From positions 43,591-107,590 of the forward strand of contig JAJDJP010000004.1 in NCBI GenBank assembly GCA_030267215.1: a stretch of DNA of 64,000 nucleotides, given 5' to 3'. A program made the translations under genes and the position numbers. Below, piece after piece: positions 31,147 to 38,432 of the stretch. The notes under the pieces are model-generated. The model made no database searches and was not told the DNA's origin. It saw only the letters and a program-made list of their open reading frames with translations. This DNA comes from Ruminococcaceae bacterium OttesenSCG-928-A16 (lineage in GTDB: Bacteria > Bacillota > Clostridia > Oscillospirales > Ruminococcaceae). How positions within the stretch are numbered: position 1 is the stretch's first letter; each line of letters begins with the position of its first letter.

Positions 31147-32185
31147 GGCAGAATTTTTTACACGCGAGTACGAATATATGGCACACCGCATTACCACTAA
31201 CCCTGCGCCTAGATTGGATTACTTAACGCTCGAAAATATATCTTTTGAAATGCCAAAAATAACCGGCGTGGAAAACTCATTTGTGCAAATAGTATCGCAC
31301 GAAAATAAGGTTTCATACCAAGGGATTGTTAAAAGCGTAAAGGATAGCGCCGGGGTATCTACTGTGCACGTTACCCCGTTGCTATCCTTGCTTGATGTGA
31401 CGGTGAACTATGACCGCACGCTGCTGCAAACCGGCTCGGTGGAAAACTTTATAAAAAAAGTGATACTAGACCACTACCGAGACAACACGGACACCCTGCA
31501 AAACATTTTAGGCGTTAATTGCATTGTGACATCTTCCACCCCTACAAAGCTAAATATAAAATCAAACGTCCACGCATTTTGGGATATCTGCACCAGGTCA
31601 CTCACCGAATACGGCGTAGTTGTGGACGCTAGCTTTGATGTGGCAAAAAAGCAGATAGTTTTCACCATTGGGAAAATACCAAGCAAAATCACAATAGAAA
31701 CGGGTTTGAAAAACTGCCTAAATAAAAACATCATCGTTGGCGAAACAACAGGCTCGTTAAACAAGGCTACCTATATTAACAAGGACAACGAGGCGGAGGC
31801 AGTTACCTATTACCTGCACACCAATGGCAAGGTAGATACGGAAAACCGAGATAGGATTTACCCCGTTGAGTTTAAAACAGAGTATGTAGAGGGTGACGAC
31901 TTTCAAAGCGATGCCCTGGCTAGAGCCTACGAGGACTTAACGCCCAAGCAATACAACAATTTGATAGAGCTTGATTACGCTATAGGGGATAAGTTGATTT
32001 CGCCGGAAAACATAAAAATAGGAACCGTAGCGCAAATAATTGCCGGCGAAGAAATATTGGAGTCGGTACTAACTGGTACAGAAGTAACGGGAAACATTAT
32101 AACGCTTATTTTTGGTTTTGTGCGGCTGGATTTCACAAAAATTTTTGCAATCGAAAGGAGAAAAAGCAATGCCAGTAAGGCTTAA
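31130..32185 (+). CDS. Tail-tip (Tal-like/gp37-like) protein
   Basis: 351 residues from TTG 31130 (GGAGG 9 nt upstream). N-terminal FFTREYEYMAHRITTNPAPRLDYLTLENI and NFIKKVILDHYRDNTDTLQNILG resemble the gp27/Tal-like tail hub. No C-terminal lysin domain is present, so it is the structural core only. Confidence 0.7.
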   Translation: MQKQYRAEFFTREYEYMAHRITTNPAPRLDYLTLENISFEMPKITGVENSFVQIVSHENKVSYQGIVKSVKDSAGVSTVHVTPLLSLLDVTVNYDRTLLQTGSVENFIKKVILDHYRDNTDTLQNILGVNCIVTSSTPTKLNIKSNVHAFWDICTRSLTEYGVVVDASFDVAKKQIVFTIGKIPSKITIETGLKNCLNKNIIVGETTGSLNKATYINKDNEAEAVTYYLHTNGKVDTENRDRIYPVEFKTEYVEGDDFQSDALARAYEDLTPKQYNNLIELDYAIGDKLISPENIKIGTVAQIIAGEEILESVLTGTEVTGNIITLIFGFVRLDFTKIFAIERRKSNASKA

Positions 32186-33449
32186 CCAGTTTATTTACAT
32201 AGACGGTAGCGAAAACGGTAACGTTTGGCCTAAAGACGACGCAACCCTATATAACCACATATTACAAATCAATGGGTATCTTGTAACACCGGAGGTGTCG
32301 CAGCGTGGCGCAAACATGATTGCCGTAACATCTGGGCAGGGTATTGTGTATGGCCGGCAGTTTGTTATCGACGAAGAAGATGTCCTTGTACCTTTGTCGT
32401 CTTCCGGTGCCAAGCAGGGCCGGCTTATAGTGCGCATTGATATATCAAACGCAGATAACCCAATCGGGTTTGAGGTTCAATCCGCTGCTACACTCCCCCC
32501 GCTTGTACAGGAAAATTTTATGGAAGGTGGCAGTGTGTTTGAAGTACCTTTAGCCACATTTACGGTCGAAGAAACCCAGATTAGCAATCTGGCATTTTTA
32601 GATTTCGGCAAAGCTGATAATTTAATGTTCAAAACCACCTATGACCCCAACAATACTGGTAAGGTACTAAAAGCGGTAGAGGTGGAAAAAGCACCAGATT
32701 ACTTGCCTCTTGCTGGCGGCCCAATGACCGGCAATATCCTTTGGGAAAACATTACCGCCGGGCCAAGGTGGACTACAGCCGATGGAACCCTTTTTTGGTT
32801 TAGAGCTCATGCGCCAAGCAACACTTTTAAAATGGTTTACCAAAAACCGGGCGGCCCCGAAGTGGTGGCATTTGGTGTAGATGTAAACGGCAAAGGTTAC
32901 ATAAATGGCAAGGCCGGCAGTGCAGATACTGTGCCATGGTCGGGCGTTACCGGCAAACCCAGCCACGGTTTTAAAGTATTCCAAGGAACAATTGGCATGC
33001 TAGATGGTGTAGAGGATGGCATGTATTTACAAGGCGTATTGACCGCCGCAAAATACTCTGAAAAGCTTTGGCATATATCCTTTACGGGAATAAGAGCCAA
33101 TGATGGCAAATATACCGACACTTTTGCTTACGGTTTTAACTTAGCTAAAATAGCAAGAGTGTTAGGAGTTACTCGTGTACGTGGGGCGGGAAACGGTATT
33201 TGTGGTAAGTATCAAATGTTTTTCAGGTGGGTTTCGAATGAGGATCAAACTCCTGGAGTTGGTACCTTTCAAGGCCAGCCCAATAAATTGCAATATGGCG
33301 GTGTTTTGTCGCAAAAGGACACGCAGTATGTATCGTTTGGCCGCATGCATACCACGGGCGGGGCCTATGGACAGTGGCCAGCTAATGCAGCTATATGGCT
33401 CCATTATAATCATAATATTTATGCAGATTTTTGGGTAGAAGAATATTAA
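32169..33449 (+). CDS. Tail fibre / receptor-binding protein
   Basis: 426 residues from ATG 32169 (AAGGAG upstream). The N-terminal baseplate-attachment part contains INGYLVTPEVSQRGANMIAVTSGQGIVYGRQFVI; LPLAGGPMTGNILWEN is a collar motif widespread in phage fibres. The C-terminal third (about 270-426) is beta-rich and probably contacts the receptor. Confidence 0.78.
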   Translation: MPVRLNQFIYIDGSENGNVWPKDDATLYNHILQINGYLVTPEVSQRGANMIAVTSGQGIVYGRQFVIDEEDVLVPLSSSGAKQGRLIVRIDISNADNPIGFEVQSAATLPPLVQENFMEGGSVFEVPLATFTVEETQISNLAFLDFGKADNLMFKTTYDPNNTGKVLKAVEVEKAPDYLPLAGGPMTGNILWENITAGPRWTTADGTLFWFRAHAPSNTFKMVYQKPGGPEVVAFGVDVNGKGYINGKAGSADTVPWSGVTGKPSHGFKVFQGTIGMLDGVEDGMYLQGVLTAAKYSEKLWHISFTGIRANDGKYTDTFAYGFNLAKIARVLGVTRVRGAGNGICGKYQMFFRWVSNEDQTPGVGTFQGQPNKLQYGGVLSQKDTQYVSFGRMHTTGGAYGQWPANAAIWLHYNHNIYADFWVEEY

Positions 33450-33462
33450 GGAGGAATAAGCC

Positions 33463-33777
33463 GTGAATTTTAAAGACGCAACCATAGTAGATAAGCAAGG
33501 CTGGCCTATAAAAACAGTATTAGTTGAGATTGATGACAAAGGGCGGCAAACTCTGGTTGATTATGACCTACAAAAGGGCGAACAGCTTGTTGATGAGGCT
33601 GCGCCGTTAGATATGGTAAAGCCTAGATGGTTTAAAGATGGATGGAGGGAAACAGCCACAAAAAAGGAAATCGCCGCTGCTAGACCAGAGCTGAAACCAA
33701 TAGAAGAATTTATTAGTCCAATAGATTCAAAATTGGAGGACCTAGAAAAGAGAATCGCAGCACTAGAAAATAAATAA
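33463..33777 (+). CDS. Small tail-associated protein with coiled coil
   Basis: 104 residues from GTG 33463 (AAGGAGG upstream). An XkdX-neighbourhood type protein: DATIVDKQGWPIKTVLVEIDDKG and a C-terminal coiled coil (SKLEDLEKRIAALENK). Likely a fibre accessory or assembly factor. Confidence 0.55.
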   Translation: MNFKDATIVDKQGWPIKTVLVEIDDKGRQTLVDYDLQKGEQLVDEAAPLDMVKPRWFKDGWRETATKKEIAAARPELKPIEEFISPIDSKLEDLEKRIAALENK

Positions 33778-33791
33778 AAAAGGAGCACAAC

Positions 33792-34511
33792 ATGACACCA
33801 TTTAAAGGACTTAATCGAGTGACCAGCCCGTTTGGCCCCCGCACCTTAAACGGGCGAAGGGAAAACCACAAGGGGCAAGATAGCGTACCCACCAAATACC
33901 CGGGTGAACCCCTGCCCGAGAGTGCATGGCAAGTGCGAGAGGTTACCGGCGGCACAGTAATACGCATTGGCTACGATAAGAGCCGTGGCAACTACGTAGA
34001 TATCCGCACCAGCGCCCGCCACTTTGAGCGCTACCAACACCTAAAAAGCATTGTAGTAAAGGTTGGGCAAAAAGTATCACAAGGCCAGCTTATTGGCGTG
34101 GCAGGCAATACCGGCACCGGCACTGCCCGGCACTTACATTTTGGGGTATATAAGGTAGGCGCTAACACCGACCATTACAAAGCCCTTAAAGATATTAACA
34201 CCCTAGAGCAATATGCGGTGCCACCGCAGCAGTGGAGCGGCGTACCTAACGCACTAGGCACCTACAAGGGTAACGATACCCTAGACACCCCGCCGCCCGT
34301 AAACACCCTTAAAACCCTCACTATTGGCCCCATGAGTGCCGGCGATGTAATTACCCTGGAAAACATGGCAAAAGATTTGCGGCTGCGGATTATTGGCGAA
34401 GCTATGAGCGGAGTGGGCACTATCCTAACCATTGGCCCCATGAGTGCCGGCGACCGGGTAACCATTGCCGGCAAGGCCGCCGAACTGCTACTTCCAGTAA
34501 CCGAAAAATAA
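33792..34511 (+). CDS. Endolysin: M23 peptidase with C-terminal repeat domain
   Basis: 239 residues. The LytM/M23 zinc endopeptidase part (about 1-140) has HKGQD near residue 26 and HLHFG near 118, the metal-binding His/Asp and HxH. About 165-239 carries two copies of LTIGPMSAGD, a repeat found in cell-wall-binding tails of clostridial phage lysins. It cleaves peptide cross-links to release phage. It has no signal peptide, so it depends on the holin. Confidence 0.85.
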   Translation: MTPFKGLNRVTSPFGPRTLNGRRENHKGQDSVPTKYPGEPLPESAWQVREVTGGTVIRIGYDKSRGNYVDIRTSARHFERYQHLKSIVVKVGQKVSQGQLIGVAGNTGTGTARHLHFGVYKVGANTDHYKALKDINTLEQYAVPPQQWSGVPNALGTYKGNDTLDTPPPVNTLKTLTIGPMSAGDVITLENMAKDLRLRIIGEAMSGVGTILTIGPMSAGDRVTIAGKAAELLLPVTEK

Positions 34512-34513
34512 AC

Positions 34514-34537
34514 AAAAAAGCCGCCCCGGAGGACGGC
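34514..34537 (-). terminator. Reverse-facing terminator before the holin genes
   Basis: GCCG/CGGC with inner CC/GG. On the minus strand it is followed by TTTTTT. No minus-strand gene ends here. Confidence 0.4.
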
Positions 34538-34557
34538 GAAGAAAGAAGGGCGGCAAA

Positions 34558-34971
34558 ATGCCAGACTGGATTGTTAAATATTGGGTGCAATGGTTGTTTG
34601 GCGGCATTGGTATCGCCGTTAGCAGTGTTGCTACATGGATTATTGCAAAATTACGGCGTGATAAAAAGGTAGAGGCGCTGGCGGAGCAAATGGCTAAACT
34701 CAAGCAAAGCCATAAAGAATTAGAGCAAAACCACCAAGAGTTAAAAGGCCTGCTTGAAAAGCTTATTACTGCCAACCATGCTAACCAATATGACAAGTTA
34801 TATTACCTGCATGGCAAATTTATTAAACAAGGTTGGATTTCGGTTGATGATATGCGCAACGTACGCAACATATACGAGAGTTACCACGCGCTTGGTGGAA
34901 ATGGCCACGGTACAGCCTTGTACAACGATTTAGACGAGCTGCCAAGCTATAGACCTTATGTAGGAGGATAA
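34558..34971 (+). CDS. Membrane-anchored coiled-coil protein, lysis module
   Basis: 137 residues: an N-terminal membrane segment (WLFGGIGIAVSSVATWIIAKL), a coiled coil (about 38-75) and a cytosolic helical part with GNGHGTALYNDL. It lies between endolysin and holin-like genes, so a holin partner or lysis regulator is likely. Confidence 0.6.
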   Translation: MPDWIVKYWVQWLFGGIGIAVSSVATWIIAKLRRDKKVEALAEQMAKLKQSHKELEQNHQELKGLLEKLITANHANQYDKLYYLHGKFIKQGWISVDDMRNVRNIYESYHALGGNGHGTALYNDLDELPSYRPYVGG

Positions 34972-34972
34972 A

Positions 34973-35278
34973 ATGGAAATTGTAACATCACTATTAATAT
35001 TGGTGGTTTTTGCCATTATTGTAGAATTTACTGTAAACGTGCTCAAAGGCCTTATACCATCTAAGGCACAACAGTACATTACCCCGCTTATACAGGCTGC
35101 CGCCGTAGGCATTCTGCTGGCGCTGGCGTTTAGCTTAGATATGTTTGCCATGCTGGGGTTTGCTGATAGCACAATACCCCTTGTGGGCAACGTAATTACA
35201 GGGCTTGTGATATCTGCCGGCAGCGTGCCGGTGCATGAGTTGATTGCTAAACTACGAGCAAGCCGAGACGATTTATAA
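34973..35278 (+). CDS. Holin-like membrane protein
   Basis: 101 residues with three hydrophobic segments (about 3-25, 40-60 and 65-90) and a short charged C terminus (KLRASRDDL). Typical size and position for a holin releasing the M23 endolysin. ATG 34973 overlaps the region of the previous stop, AGGAGG upstream. Confidence 0.65.
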   Translation: MEIVTSLLILVVFAIIVEFTVNVLKGLIPSKAQQYITPLIQAAAVGILLALAFSLDMFAMLGFADSTIPLVGNVITGLVISAGSVPVHELIAKLRASRDDL

Positions 35279-35290
35279 ATTAATACAACA

Positions 35291-35331
35291 AGGCCGAGGC
35301 GCAGCGTTATTGCTGTTCCTCGGTTTTTTTT
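35291..35331 (+). terminator. Terminator of the late operon
   Basis: CCGAGG...CCTCGG with an inner GCAGC/GCTGT-type pairing, followed by eight T. Confidence 0.85.
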
Positions 35332-35337
35332 ATGCAG

Positions 35338-35529
35338 CTACAAGAGTTTTAACCCCGTATCTTTTTCTAACAAATCCACAATATACCTGTTCAAACTTGG
35401 GTAGCCTTTGTTTTCGGCCGCCACCCGCAACTCATCGCGCATGCCTTTTTTTACCTGCGTTGCAATACGGTCGTAATTAGCGGAGTTATATTTATTTTTT
35501 GCCCTTGTGCTGGCTTTCGGTTTATCCAA
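35338..35529 (-). CDS. Ribbon-helix-helix regulator
   Basis: 63 residues: SANYDRIATQVKKGMRDELRVAAENKGYPSLNRYIVDLLEK is an Arc/MetJ-type ribbon-helix-helix. TTG 35529 lies 8 nt after AGAGG; GTG 35538 overlaps that SD. It is transcribed leftward, divergent from three tiny ORFs, and three repeats in the shared promoter region are its probable binding sites. Confidence 0.7.
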   Translation of the reverse strand: MDKPKASTRAKNKYNSANYDRIATQVKKGMRDELRVAAENKGYPSLNRYIVDLLEKDTGLKLL

Positions 35530-35550
35530 CAGTATCACCTCTTTGGTTTA

Positions 35551-35660
35551 TATTATATCATAGCACATATAGGTGTGCAAGTATACAAAATACCAAAATA
35601 TACGTGTGCAAGATTGTGCAATTCGTCAATTGATATACGTGTGCAAGTATAGTATACTAT
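35551..35660. promoter_or_regulatory. Divergent promoters with three repeated operators
   Basis: Leftward promoter: TTGCAC, 17 bp, TATAAT (on the minus strand, within about 35551-35582). Rightward: TTGATA (35630-35635), 17 bp, TATACT (35653-35658). The repeat ATATACGTGTGCAAG or a one-base variant occurs at 35567-35581, 35598-35612 and 35633-35647. The first overlaps the leftward -35, the third fills the rightward spacer. Confidence 0.75.
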
Positions 35661-35713
35661 AGATACAGGGAAGGGAAACCAACCCGAGTACACCAAGAAA
35701 GGAGGCGAACGCA

Positions 35714-35845
35714 ATTGAACTAAAGGATTGGCTGGACATTTTCTTTAAACTGTGGACTGCAACAGTGGCAACCATCGCACTGGTACAGAACATAAGAAAA
35801 GAAAAACCGCCCCGAAAGCGCCCTAGCAAGCGTCGGAAGCGGTAA
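35714..35845 (+). CDS. 43-residue membrane/basic peptide, ATT start
   Basis: No ATG, GTG or TTG exists in this frame between the upstream stop (35660-35662) and here; ATT 35714 is exactly 8 nt after AAAGGAGG. The product (ELKDWLDIFFKLWTATVATIAL, then RKEKPPRKRPSKRRKR) has one membrane helix and a very basic tail, a coherent small protein. It is the first ORF of the rightward unit controlled with the ribbon-helix-helix gene. Confidence 0.45.
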   Translation: MELKDWLDIFFKLWTATVATIALVQNIRKEKPPRKRPSKRRKR

Positions 35846-35859
35846 GTCCAAAGGGGAAC

Positions 35860-35875
35860 GCCCCCGAAAGGGGGC
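35860..35875 (+). other. GNRA-capped hairpin between small ORFs
   Basis: GCCCCC-GAAA-GGGGGC, a very stable hairpin without a T tract. It may block or protect the transcript between the first and second small ORF. Confidence 0.45.
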
Positions 35876-35908
35876 AACTACCCTACACCTTTAGTATAGC
35901 GGCTAAAG

Positions 35909-36034
35909 ATGAAAAAATCAAGTTTGTTTGGATTAGCATTTACCGCACTGTTTGCGTCTCTAGGCTGGTGGTTAATCGCAGCACTGGCCGCCACGATAAC
36001 ATTAACTATAAGCATTAAAAAAAGAGGTAAATAG
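35909..36034 (+). CDS. 41-residue membrane protein
   Basis: ATG 35909. Almost entirely one or two hydrophobic segments (SLFGLAFTALFASLGWWLIAALAATITLTISI) ending KKRGK. Unknown function; toxin-like small membrane peptides look like this, but there is no proof. Confidence 0.45.
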   Translation: MKKSSLFGLAFTALFASLGWWLIAALAATITLTISIKKRGK

Positions 36035-36036
36035 AT

Positions 36037-36216
36037 ATGAAAAGCGCCGCAAAAAATCACAAAGACTGGGAGCCTGTTTGCAAGATTATAGATAGCATAA
36101 ACAGCCCAGGGGAATTTTACAAAGCCATGAAAAAACTGAACAGCGGTCGGTACGATTTAGATATTGTTAACGCAGCGAGAGAATACAAAGAATGCTATAA
36201 TTCCGCGCAATATTAA
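36037..36216 (+). CDS. 59-residue hypothetical protein
   Basis: ATG 36037, 2 nt after the previous stop, AGAGG upstream. Helical, charged: WEPVCKIIDSINSPGEFYKAMKKLNSGRYDLDIVNAAREY. No family recognised. Last gene before attR. Confidence 0.5.
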   Translation: MKSAAKNHKDWEPVCKIIDSINSPGEFYKAMKKLNSGRYDLDIVNAAREYKECYNSAQY

Positions 36217-36226
36217 TAACGAAATT

Positions 36227-36253
36227 CCGGCGGCAATCAGCTGCCGGTTTTTT
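36227..36253 (+). terminator. Terminator after the right-end small genes
   Basis: An 8-bp stem CCGGCGGC/GCTGCCGG around AATCA, followed by six T. Confidence 0.9.
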
Positions 36254-36271
36254 GTTATTTAGGATATGAGT

Positions 36272-36292
36272 TTGACTGCCGTTTTGACTGCC
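36272..36292. promoter_or_regulatory. Candidate right arm-type integrase sites
   Basis: TTGACTGCC at 36272-36280 and 36284-36292, matching the left-end pair at 297-316. Located about 105 bp inside attR. Confidence 0.5.
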
Positions 36293-36368
36293 AAAATTGT
36301 GTAATATGATGCATTGTTATGTTGTTTGGTGTTTACTGCAGGGATAAATAGAGCTTACAAAAGACTAA

Positions 36369-36396
36369 AAACCACCGGTTTAACGATGGTTTTTAA
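36369..36396. terminator. Terminator of tRNA-Ala(CGC)
   Basis: AAAAACCA/TGGTTTTT stem directly 3' of the tRNA on the minus strand. It now comes from phage DNA, replacing the host terminator left at 158-200. Confidence 0.65.
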
Positions 36397-36441
36397 TGGT
36401 GGACGATATGAGGATCGAACTCACGACCTCTGCGTTGCGAA
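36397..36441. repeat. attR core (45-bp direct repeat)
   Basis: Perfect copy of 200-244, forming the 3' part of the intact tRNA-Ala gene, so integration preserves the tRNA. Confidence 0.92.
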
Positions 36442-36472
36442 CGCAGCGCTCTCCCAGCTGAGCTAATCGCCC
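36397..36472 (-). tRNA. tRNA-Ala (anticodon CGC)
   Basis: 76 nt including encoded CCA. All arms pair; the anticodon loop TTCGCAA gives CGC; the acceptor has the G3-U70 pair that marks tRNA-Ala. It is the prophage integration target, reconstituted at the right junction. Confidence 0.95.
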
Positions 36473-36479
36473 TTGTTTT

Positions 36480-36505
36480 AGCAGCCCCAAAGCGGGTGCT
36501 TTTTT
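36480..36505 (+). terminator. Plus-strand terminator upstream of the gcv promoter
   Basis: AGCA...TGCT with CCC/GGG pairing, followed by six T. It would stop readthrough from the prophage into the gcv operon. Confidence 0.5.
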
Positions 36506-36522
36506 ACTAATGATACCTTACT

Positions 36523-36551
36523 AATTTAAAGCAAATAGGGGCAAATGTCAA
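36523..36551 (-). promoter_or_regulatory. Promoter of tRNA-Ala(CGC)
   Basis: On the minus strand: TTGACA (36551-36546), 17 bp, TAAATT (36528-36523), about 50 nt before the tRNA. Confidence 0.6.
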
Positions 36552-36588
36552 GTGTTACATTTTGGCGGCAATAGGCCCCCTTTTTTGG

Positions 36589-36618
36589 TTGACAAAGCCT
36601 TACTTAGCGGGCTACAAT
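36589..36618 (+). promoter_or_regulatory. Promoter of the gcv operon
   Basis: TTGACA (36589-36594), 18 bp, TACAAT (36613-36618). It leaves a leader of nearly 200 nt before gcvT. Confidence 0.7.
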
Positions 36619-36639
36619 TGTACCATTATTATATAGTTA

Positions 36640-36775
36640 TACCAATTCAAAAGCAATCCATCTATAGTGGTCTGTTTCCTGTTTAACTTCGTTGTCCTCC
36701 TTGCCTTACGCCAGTAAGGCTGCGTCGTCCACCTTGTTAAACAAAAAAATAGCCTCGTAAATTTTGGCTTGCTTT
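36640..36775. repeat. Hairpin-forming intergenic element in the gcv leader
   Basis: TGTTTAAC and GTTAAACA close a region with the perfect hairpin GCCTTAC/GTAAGGC. It looks like a palindromic extragenic or MITE-like repeat, not a known riboswitch. Only one copy is in the window, so the repeat status is inferred. Confidence 0.35.
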
Positions 36776-36817
36776 CAAATCGGCTTAACTATAGCTTAAC
36801 CGAAAGGGGAATGGGTT

Positions 36818-37912
36818 TTGGAGAAAAAAACAGCCCTGTACGAAAACCACCTGGCTGCTGGTGGCAAAATGGTGCCGTTTGCCGGTTACTTAATGCCGGT
36901 GCAGTACCCCACCGGCGTTATTGCCGAGCATATGGCCGTGCGCACCGCCGCCGGTTTGTTCGATGTTTCGCACATGGGGGAACTGCTGATTAGCGGCACA
37001 GGCGCATTGCCGTTTTTGCAACAGCTGCTTACCAATAATATGGAGGGCATGGCCAACGGCGATTGCCGCTATAGCCCTATGTGTAACAAGGCAGGCGGCG
37101 TGGTGGACGATTTGATTGTGTACCGCTATAGCCAGCACCTATATTTGCTGGTGGTAAACGCCGCTAACCTCCAAAAAGATATCGACTGGATAAAGGCGCA
37201 TTTACCGGTGGACGTAGACATGACTGATAATTCAGGCAATATTTCGGAGCTTGCGCTGCAAGGACCCAAGGCCGAGGCCATTTTGGCCAAAGTGGCCGAC
37301 AAAGCCGCCCTGCCCGTAAAGCCCTATACCTTTGTGGGGCAAATGGATGTGGCGGGTATCGAATGTATCGTTTCGCGCACAGGGTATACCGGCGAAGATG
37401 GGTTTGAATTGTACTGCGCTACAGAAAACGGCCCCCTATTGTGGGACGCCCTGCTGGCTGCCGGCAAAGAAGAAGGCCTGATACCCTGTGGCCTTGGCGC
37501 GCGCGATACCCTGCGGCTGGAGGCCGGCATGCCGCTGTATGGCCACGAAATGGATGACGTGATTACCCCGCGCGAAGCGGCCCTTAGCTTTTTTGTAAAA
37601 ATGGATAAGCCGGATTTTATTGGCAAGGCGGCGCTGGAAGAAAAAGGCGAGCCTGCCCGCCGGCGCACCGGCCTTAAAATGGTAGGGCGTGGCATTGCGC
37701 GCGAAGGCTGCGCGGTGTATAGCCAAAACGGCGAAGAAATTGGGGTGGTAACCTCGGGCACGCAGCTGCCGTTTGTGGGTTATGCCGGTGCCATGGCCCT
37801 GCTGCCAAACCAATACCGCGAGCCTGGCACCTTGGTAGAAGTTGACGTGCGTGGCCGCCGTGTTGAAGCCGAAGTGATAAAACTGCCGTTTTATAGGCGA
37901 GCCAGTAAGTGA
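36818..37912 (+). CDS. gcvT: Aminomethyltransferase, glycine cleavage T protein
   Basis: 364 residues. It transfers the methylene unit from aminomethyl-lipoyl GcvH to tetrahydrofolate, releasing ammonia. Blocks seen: MVPFAGYLMPVQYPTGVIAEHMAVRTAAGLFDVSHMGE, the folate-site SRTGYTGEDGFELY, and GLGARDTLRLEAGMPLYGHEM. TTG 36818 follows AAAGGGG by about 9 nt. First gene of the gcvT-H-PA-PB operon. Confidence 0.96.
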   Translation: MEKKTALYENHLAAGGKMVPFAGYLMPVQYPTGVIAEHMAVRTAAGLFDVSHMGELLISGTGALPFLQQLLTNNMEGMANGDCRYSPMCNKAGGVVDDLIVYRYSQHLYLLVVNAANLQKDIDWIKAHLPVDVDMTDNSGNISELALQGPKAEAILAKVADKAALPVKPYTFVGQMDVAGIECIVSRTGYTGEDGFELYCATENGPLLWDALLAAGKEEGLIPCGLGARDTLRLEAGMPLYGHEMDDVITPREAALSFFVKMDKPDFIGKAALEEKGEPARRRTGLKMVGRGIAREGCAVYSQNGEEIGVVTSGTQLPFVGYAGAMALLPNQYREPGTLVEVDVRGRRVEAEVIKLPFYRRASK

Positions 37913-37951
37913 CAAAAAAAGAACGTGTTTTTTGCAAGATGAAATCATACC

Positions 37952-37982
37952 TGTTATTTCCCGCCCGAGGCGGGGAATAACA
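37952..37982 (+). other. Large perfect hairpin between gcvT and gcvH
   Basis: A 14-base stem with one G-T pair (37952-37965 with 37969-37982) and a CGA loop; no T tract. Probably an mRNA processing or stability element setting gcvH stoichiometry. Confidence 0.55.
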
Positions 37983-38050
37983 TACTACATAAAAGCTTTG
38001 GTTTTTTAGTGTTGGAACAACAAAATTAATTGTTAGAGAGGAGTACAATC

Positions 38051-38431
38051 ATGAATTTTCCTGCAAACTTAAAGTACACCAAAAGCCACGAATGGCTGAA
38101 GAAAACTGCCGAGGGCACTGTGCAAATTGGCTTAACCGACCATGCCCAAAACGAGCTGGGAGACCTTGTTTTTGTAAACCTGCCTTCGGTGGGCGATGCA
38201 CTTACGGTGGGCGAATCTTTTGCCGACGTAGAATCGGTGAAGGCGGTGTCGGACGTGTTTAGCCCGGTAACCGCCGTGGTGGCCGCTGTAAACGAGCTGC
38301 TGCTGGACGACCCCGCCATGATTAATACCGATTGTTACGATGCCTGGCTAATTGAAGCCGAGGGCATTGAGCTGGAAGATGAACTGCTTAACGCTGAAGA
38401 GTACGAGGCCTTTATACAAGAGGAGGCATAA
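38051..38431 (+). CDS. gcvH: Glycine cleavage H protein
   Basis: 126 residues, lipoyl carrier that shuttles the aminomethyl group between P, T and L proteins. Lipoylated Lys in VESVKAVSDVFSP (near 62); KYTKSHEWLKK at the N terminus. ATG 38051 follows GAGAGGAG. The lplA gene downstream would supply lipoate. Confidence 0.96.
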   Translation: MNFPANLKYTKSHEWLKKTAEGTVQIGLTDHAQNELGDLVFVNLPSVGDALTVGESFADVESVKAVSDVFSPVTAVVAAVNELLLDDPAMINTDCYDAWLIEAEGIELEDELLNAEEYEAFIQEEA

Positions 38432-38432
38432 A

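Larger units (their letters stand above)
200..36441. mobile_element. Complete HK97-type siphovirus prophage in tRNA-Ala(CGC)
   Basis: About 36.2 kb between two perfect 45-bp direct repeats. The intact tRNA is at the right end and only its 3' half remains at the left. Contents run integrase, immunity, recombination and replication, late activator, terminase, portal, protease, capsid, connectors, tail tube, tape measure, tail tip, endolysin and holin-like genes, which is a full siphovirus complement. Possible lesions are a frameshift in an excisionase-like gene and missing canonical start codons for portal and protease. Confidence 0.93.
36473..36817. other. Intergenic region between tRNA-Ala and gcvT
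   Basis: 345 nt holding the tRNA promoter, a plus-strand terminator, the gcv promoter and a hairpin-rich element (all listed separately). I looked for a glycine riboswitch and saw no tandem aptamer consensus. Confidence 0.6.

Noticed and set aside
32900..33449. Diversity-generating retroelement acting on the tail fibre C terminus
   Set aside because: There is no reverse transcriptase gene and no template repeat in the window.
36589..36817. Glycine riboswitch upstream of gcvT
   Set aside because: I looked for the tandem aptamer consensus and did not find it by eye; only a hairpin-rich repeat is seen.
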